A stretch of DNA of 64,000 nucleotides from Edaphobacter sp. 4G125. Lineage in GTDB: Bacteria > Acidobacteriota > Terriglobia > Terriglobales > Acidobacteriaceae. Below are positions 60,462-64,000 of the stretch, in pieces. Under the pieces are notes generated by a model. It had not been told where the DNA came from, did not search any database, and saw only the letters and a program-made list of their open reading frames with translations. How positions within the stretch are numbered: position 1 is the first letter of the stretch; every line of letters begins with the position of its first letter. The translations under genes were made by a program, and so were the position numbers. The DNA is taken from the NCBI RefSeq assembly GCF_014274685.1, contig NZ_CP060393.1, forward strand, positions 620,001 to 684,000. The letters run 5' to 3'.

Positions 60462-62094
60462 GTTTGGTGTCGGCATGCTTCCATGCTTTGCGAAACTGGG
60501 CTTCGGTTTTTGTGGCTTCGGCAGATTTATGTTGAGCGAGGTGGCTTTGCCAGAGGCCATAGAGTGAGCGGCCGTTGCCGGGATTGATCTCGAGATCGCG
60601 GCGGAAGACTACTTCAGCTTCGGCGGGTTGGTGGGCGCGAAGCAGGGCGCCGCCGAGGGATTCGCGGACGGGATAGTACCAGTCGGCGGGTTCGTTGTAG
60701 AGGAAAGTGTCGTTGAGCGCGACAGCCTTGCGCCATGTCTCGATAGCCTCGGGGAGCTTGCCTTGAGCTTCGAGGATGCGGGCGTCGAGGACATCGAGAG
60801 CGAGCTGAAGCGCGGACTTTGCGGGATTCATAAAGTCGGGAATGGCATCGGCAGGCAAGGTGTTGGTTCGCTCGGCAAGTGCGTCGCGCTCTTGCTGTGC
60901 TGCCGGGATATTGTGTTGTGCGGCATAGGCGCTTCCGCGAGCGTAATGCCAGAAAGCGGTCAGGTTTTTGAGGCGCGGTTCGGGCATGGGCGCCGCGAGG
61001 ATCGTCTTCCACTGCTGGAAGCGAGTGAGCATCCAGGGCTGCGTTGGGGTGTACCACTCGGTCTCGGGGTGTTCCTTGGTGGCGGGGAGGACCTGTGCGA
61101 TGAGTTCGGCTGCGGCTTTTTGAGTGCAGACGTTATTGCCTTCCATCGCGCAGGAGGCAGCCAGGAAGTGGATGTTATGGACGTAGTACATGTTGTAGTA
61201 CATGTTCGTCACGGTTTCGAGATGTTGCGACTTGAAGTAGGCTCGGTCGGCTGTGACGGCGTTCTGATTGGCCAGCTGTGCCCCGTTGTAGTTGCCGATA
61301 CGTTGGTAGGTATGGGCGGGCATGTGTACGAGATGGCCGGCGGAGGGGGTAGCGTCTTCGAGGAATTTTGCTGAGGCAAGGGCGATCTCAGGATGTGGAG
61401 ATGCCTCGGTTGCATGGATAAGCAGATGGTTTGCGCCAACGTGATGCGAGTCTTTTTTCAGAACTGCCTGAAGCGTGGAGACGATCTCGCTGGTGTTGGT
61501 CGATGGCGAGCCATCGGGATTCCAGAGCTTCCAGGGGTTGAGATCCATAAGGGCTTCGGCGTAGAGCGTAGCAGCGTCGAGATCGTTGGGGTAACTGGCT
61601 GCGAGCGTCTTCATGGCAGTGGCGTATTGTTCGCCCTGGACAACAATGTTGCCGCCAGTGCCGCTGTATCGTGCGGAAAGTGCGTTAATGTAGTCGCGTT
61701 CGGTCTGCGTCTGGGCTAGGGTGCGAGCGTGGGCGAGTGCATCGATAGCCTGTTGGGCACGGGCGTGGCCGATGTCGATGTCGTTGTAGTTCGGGCCAAC
61801 GGCGAGGGCGACTCCCCAGAGCGGCATGGCGGCGGTGGGGTCGAGGTCGGCAGCGCGTTGAAATGAACGACGAGCCTCGTCGTGATTAAATGCCCAGATG
61901 TAGTCGAGGCCTTGATTGAAATATTTCTGGGCTTCGGGATTGCGAGTGCTGATGGTGTGGTTGGAGTTGCCGAGTCCGGCGACGAGTGGGACGGGGCGTG
62001 TGTCGTGAGCGGTGTGGTCGTGCGCCATCTGCGTTTGGGCGAGGAGAGAAGAGGAGAGGAGGGTGATGGCGGCGGTTAATTTCATTGGCAGCAT
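60442..62094 (-). CDS. Exported tetratricopeptide-repeat protein
   Basis: A 550-residue protein with a signal peptide (MKLTAAITLLSSSLLAQ) and a His/Asp-rich start (MAHDHTAHDTRP). Helix-turn-helix TPR units recur: NPEAQKYFNQGLDYIWAFNHDEARRSFQRAADLDPTAAMPLWG, ARILEAQGKLPEAIETWRKAVALNDTFLYNEP and AHQPAEAEVVFRRDLEINPGNGRSLYGLWQS. The central part (HLLIHATEASPHPEIAL, GHLVHMPAHTYQRIG) carries several His residues and resembles acidobacterial and planctomycete proteins of unknown role. It probably acts as a periplasmic scaffold. The ATG at 62094 has GAGG upstream. Confidence 0.8.
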   Translation of the reverse strand: MLPMKLTAAITLLSSSLLAQTQMAHDHTAHDTRPVPLVAGLGNSNHTISTRNPEAQKYFNQGLDYIWAFNHDEARRSFQRAADLDPTAAMPLWGVALAVGPNYNDIDIGHARAQQAIDALAHARTLAQTQTERDYINALSARYSGTGGNIVVQGEQYATAMKTLAASYPNDLDAATLYAEALMDLNPWKLWNPDGSPSTNTSEIVSTLQAVLKKDSHHVGANHLLIHATEASPHPEIALASAKFLEDATPSAGHLVHMPAHTYQRIGNYNGAQLANQNAVTADRAYFKSQHLETVTNMYYNMYYVHNIHFLAASCAMEGNNVCTQKAAAELIAQVLPATKEHPETEWYTPTQPWMLTRFQQWKTILAAPMPEPRLKNLTAFWHYARGSAYAAQHNIPAAQQERDALAERTNTLPADAIPDFMNPAKSALQLALDVLDARILEAQGKLPEAIETWRKAVALNDTFLYNEPADWYYPVRESLGGALLRAHQPAEAEVVFRRDLEINPGNGRSLYGLWQSHLAQHKSAEATKTEAQFRKAWKHADTKLSIANL

Positions 62095-62104
62095 GCTGTA
62101 CCTC

Positions 62105-62184
62105 AGCGGCTAAAGCCGCTTGCGGAGGATAAGTGTTTTCAGCACGGCTAAAGCCGTGCTCTTAAGCAAGGCAGTGCGCACTGC
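62105..62184. repeat. Cluster of short palindromes (REP-like)
   Basis: Three perfect palindromes in 80 bases: AGCGGC-taaa-GCCGCT (62105-62120), AGCACGGC-taaa-GCCGTGCT (62141-62160) and GCAGTGCGCACTGC (62171-62184). The first two share the core CGGCTAAAGCCG. Confidence 0.7.
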
Positions 62185-62202
62185 TGCGTGTGTCCTTTGT
62201 TG

Positions 62203-62247
62203 AACCGCAGATCCTTCGACTCCGCTACGCTCCGCTCAGGATGACAC
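62203..62247 (-). repeat. Dispersed intergenic repeat, copy 2
   Basis: On the minus strand it begins GTGTCATCCTGAGCGG and ends GTCGAAGGATCTGCGGTT. It matches copy 1 (19863-19927), with the middle replaced by a short purine-rich stretch. Confidence 0.75.
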
Positions 62248-62291
62248 TTCTTCTTTGCATCACTGCTCCCTACCTTCGTAATGCATAACGG

Positions 62292-63650
62292 TTATGCAGT
62301 CGTATGTTGTGGCAACAGGTCATCGGCGAGGACGAGGGCGCTGTCGAGTGCGGCGACTGCTTTGTCGATGTCGGCCTTCTCCACGATGAGCGGCGGGGCG
62401 AGAACGAAGTGGCTCATCCAGGCCTGCATGACGACGCCTTCGGCCAGCATCTTCGCGGCGACCTGTTCGACGACCATTGGTTTGCCGTCGAGCTTCTCCT
62501 GCCAAGTGTTGAAGGGAGTCTTTGCCTTCTGGTCTTTGACGAGTTCGACAGCCCAAAAGAGGCCGAGGCCGCGGACATCTCCAATGGAAGGGTGTTTTGG
62601 CTTGAGGGCGTTGAGTTTTTCACCAAGATAGGCGCCGATCTCGTTGGCGCGTTCGACGAGGTTGAGACGGCGCATCTCCTGGATGGTGGCGACGGCAGGG
62701 CCGAGGGTCATGGGATGCGCTTCGTAGGTGTGACCGTGAGCGAAGTAGTTCTCTTCAAAGAAGTCAGCGATCTTTTGCGTGGTGGCGCAGAGACCGAGAG
62801 GAACGTAGGCCGAGGTGATTCCCTTGGCGGTGGTGAGGATGTCGGGTTTGAGATCCCAGTTGTCGACGGAGAACCACTTGCCGGTGCGTCCCCAGCCAGC
62901 CATGACCTCGTCGGCGATGAGCAGGACACCATGTTTGTTGCAGACTTCACGGAGCTTTTTGAAATATCCCTGGGGCGGGATGAGGACTCCGTTGGTTCCG
63001 ACGACGGGTTCAACGAGGACAGCGGCGACGTCGCCTTCATTGGCAATCATGTAGTCAAGGTAGTCGGCGCAGGCGATGCCGCATTCAGGATAGGAATGCT
63101 TGAGGGGGCACTTATAGCAATTGACCTCGGGTGAGAAGAGGATGCCCTGGCCTTTGCCGCGGGGCTCCATTGGCCAGCGGCGCGGATCTCCAGTGGCGGC
63201 AACGGACATAGAGGTAGAGCCGTGATAGCTGCGGTAGCGCGAGATGATCTTGGTCTTACCGGTGTACATGCGCGCAATCTTGAAGGCCGCTTCGTTGGCA
63301 TCAGTGCCAGAGGTCGTGAAGAAGAACTTGGTAAGGCCTTCGGGAAGGACTTCGAGCAGGAGCTTCGATAGCTCGGCGCGCGCGGTAGTGGCGTAGAAGG
63401 GCGCAGCGTAGGCGAGAGTTTCGGCCTGTTTCTTGATGGAGTCGATGACGGCCTTGTTGTTGTGGCCGAGGTTGGAGCACATCAGCTGAGAAGAGAAGTC
63501 GAGGAAACGTTTGCCGTTGCCGTCGGTGAAGTAGCATCCATCCGCGGAGACGAGATGATTAGGATTCCAAAACTTCTGTTTGCGCCAAGTCCCAAAGTTG
63601 TGGTCTTTAGTGAGCTGGATGACTTGCTGCGAGGTGAGCTGGTCTGACAT
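62292..63650 (-). CDS. Class III pyridoxal-phosphate aminotransferase
   Basis: A 452-residue fold-type I PLP enzyme of the class III (omega) group. Motifs: TFTDGNGKRFLDFSS-like opening (YFTDGNGKRFLDFSSQL), FFTTSGTDANEAAFKIARM, SRYRSYHGSTSMS, VEPVVGTNGVLIPPQGYFKKLREVCNKHGVLLIADEVMAGWGRTG, the catalytic Lys in TTAKGITSAYVPLG and the HGHTYEAHPM loop. It transfers an amino group to a 2-oxo acid or aldehyde; the substrate is uncertain. The ATG at 63650 has GGAG upstream; the longer frame runs to 63827 but crosses a repeat. A partial GntR/FCD regulator lies upstream on the same strand. Confidence 0.94.
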   Translation of the reverse strand: MSDQLTSQQVIQLTKDHNFGTWRKQKFWNPNHLVSADGCYFTDGNGKRFLDFSSQLMCSNLGHNNKAVIDSIKKQAETLAYAAPFYATTARAELSKLLLEVLPEGLTKFFFTTSGTDANEAAFKIARMYTGKTKIISRYRSYHGSTSMSVAATGDPRRWPMEPRGKGQGILFSPEVNCYKCPLKHSYPECGIACADYLDYMIANEGDVAAVLVEPVVGTNGVLIPPQGYFKKLREVCNKHGVLLIADEVMAGWGRTGKWFSVDNWDLKPDILTTAKGITSAYVPLGLCATTQKIADFFEENYFAHGHTYEAHPMTLGPAVATIQEMRRLNLVERANEIGAYLGEKLNALKPKHPSIGDVRGLGLFWAVELVKDQKAKTPFNTWQEKLDGKPMVVEQVAAKMLAEGVVMQAWMSHFVLAPPLIVEKADIDKAVAALDSALVLADDLLPQHTTA

Positions 63651-63710
63651 TGGAGGGCTCCGTGGTGGTGCAGGTTGAAGAGTGAGGCATTCAGGGGATA
63701 TTCGATTTAT

Positions 63711-63744
63711 GAACTGCAGATCCTGCGACTCGCTCAGGATGACA
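63711..63744 (-). repeat. Dispersed intergenic repeat, copy 3 (short)
   Basis: On the minus strand it reads TGTCATCCTGAGCGAGTCGC then AGGATCTGCAGTTC. A degenerate, shortened copy of the repeat at 19863 and 62203. Confidence 0.7.
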
Positions 63745-63762
63745 ATATCTTCATCGCATGCT

Positions 63763-64000
63763 CTAAGTGCGACGGGCACGGGAGCGAGTGTTGGGGATGG
63801 TTCCATCGAGCGAGTTGCTGTTGGCATCGAAGACGGCCTCGCCGAAGCGGATGGCGCTCATCAACAGGCTGGCACTGCGCTCCATGGCCATTCGAATGTG
63901 CTCACTGGCACGACATCGCGCCTCCTGCCCATTCCGTTCGCAGATGGCATCGACGATGCGGATGTGTTCGGCGACAAGTGCAGGACCGTAGGAGTCAAAG
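63763..64000 (-). CDS. FadR-type GntR regulator, C-terminal FCD domain (5' end outside window)
   Basis: The minus-strand frame is open from the right edge to a TAG at 63763-63765 and reads FDSYGPALVAEHIRIVDAICE, RNGQEARCRASEHIRMAMERSASL, and an Asn/Ser/Arg-rich tail. The H-I-X-I-V-D-A-I and E-H-I-X-M-A-M pattern is that of FCD effector domains, where His residues bind a metal and an organic-acid ligand. The DNA-binding domain lies outside the window. It probably regulates the adjacent aminotransferase or another acid-metabolism gene. The tail of about 35 residues after the last helix is longer than usual. Confidence 0.75.
   Translation of the reverse strand, partial: FDSYGPALVAEHIRIVDAICERNGQEARCRASEHIRMAMERSASLLMSAIRFGEAVFDANSNSLDGTIPNTRSRARRT

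Noticed and set aside
62304-63134. 276-codon plus-strand frame opposite the aminotransferase
   Set aside because: Shadow of a conserved PLP enzyme, with low-complexity Gly/Asp/Val content.
1-64000. Prophage, insertion sequence, CRISPR array or defence island
   Set aside because: No integrase, transposase, phage structural gene, Cas protein or regularly spaced repeat array was seen on either strand.

Overview
The window looks like a chromosomal segment of an acidobacterium, probably class Terriglobia (the Granulicella, Edaphobacter and Terriglobus group). This is inferred from gene families, not from a marker-gene comparison. The evidence is a giant Oar-like TonB-dependent receptor with an N-terminal carboxypeptidase-regulatory domain, a PadR regulator next to an acidobacterial-type duplicated FtsX permease, a CadC-like winged helix fused to TolB/PD40 repeats, a DUF4382 lipoprotein, an ECF sigma factor coupled to a TonB-like protein, and many exported glycan-active enzymes. 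I saw no insertion sequence, prophage or CRISPR array.

Layout. 1-7.8 kb: the end of a histidine kinase, then an exported RraA-fold protein, an Oar-like receptor and a Tat-exported GH101/GH129-like glycosidase, all on the minus strand. 7.9-16.9 kb: a five-gene minus-strand nitrate assimilation operon, read as nirA, a CysJ-like diflavin reductase, a DmsB-DmsC fusion, nasA and narK. It has a candidate promoter and structured leader and ends in a clear terminator. 17.2-19.8 kb, divergent: a beta-barrel outer-membrane protein, then a HemD-GAF-ANTAR fusion that I take to be the operon's antitermination regulator. 20-25 kb: DUF1810, an EamA exporter divergent from a CGNR regulator with a long palindrome between them, ychF, and a DUF4382 lipoprotein. 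25-30.5 kb: a housekeeping block on the minus strand (ispE, tRNA-Gln, prs, rplY, pth, rpsF, rpsR, rplI). 30.5-45.8 kb: an exo-endonuclease-fold protein, the ECF sigma/TonB pair, a cupin, ggt, a carbonic anhydrase, a TetR/DHA2 efflux pair, a GH20 hexosaminidase behind a small upstream ORF, small metabolic enzymes, and an FtsX permease. 46-53 kb: leuB, an isoleucine-rich leader peptide with an attenuator in front of a lone IlvM-like ACT protein, an SDR, a PHP metallohydrolase, an alkaline-phosphatase-fold enzyme, and mmsA. 53.7-64 kb: an aspartyl protease, the winged-helix/PD40 protein, PadR, the large permease, an HTH-only GntR protein, a TPR protein, a class III aminotransferase, and the C-terminus of a FadR-type GntR regulator cut by the right edge.

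How it fits together. The strongest story is nitrogen assimilation. NarK imports nitrate. NasA, which has no Tat signal, reduces it in the cytoplasm, apparently fed by a membrane quinol-oxidising DmsBC-type module. The siroheme enzyme NirA with a CysJ-like NADPH flavoprotein would reduce nitrite to ammonium. The adjacent regulator joins a uroporphyrinogen-III-synthase fold (the siroheme branch) to an RNA-binding ANTAR domain, which suggests tetrapyrrole-linked or nitrate-linked control of the structured nirA leader. The second regulatory story is the Ile-codon leader, terminator and antiterminator upstream of the IlvM-like gene. Several starts were moved from the longest ORF using Shine-Dalgarno position and family N-termini; each entry says so.
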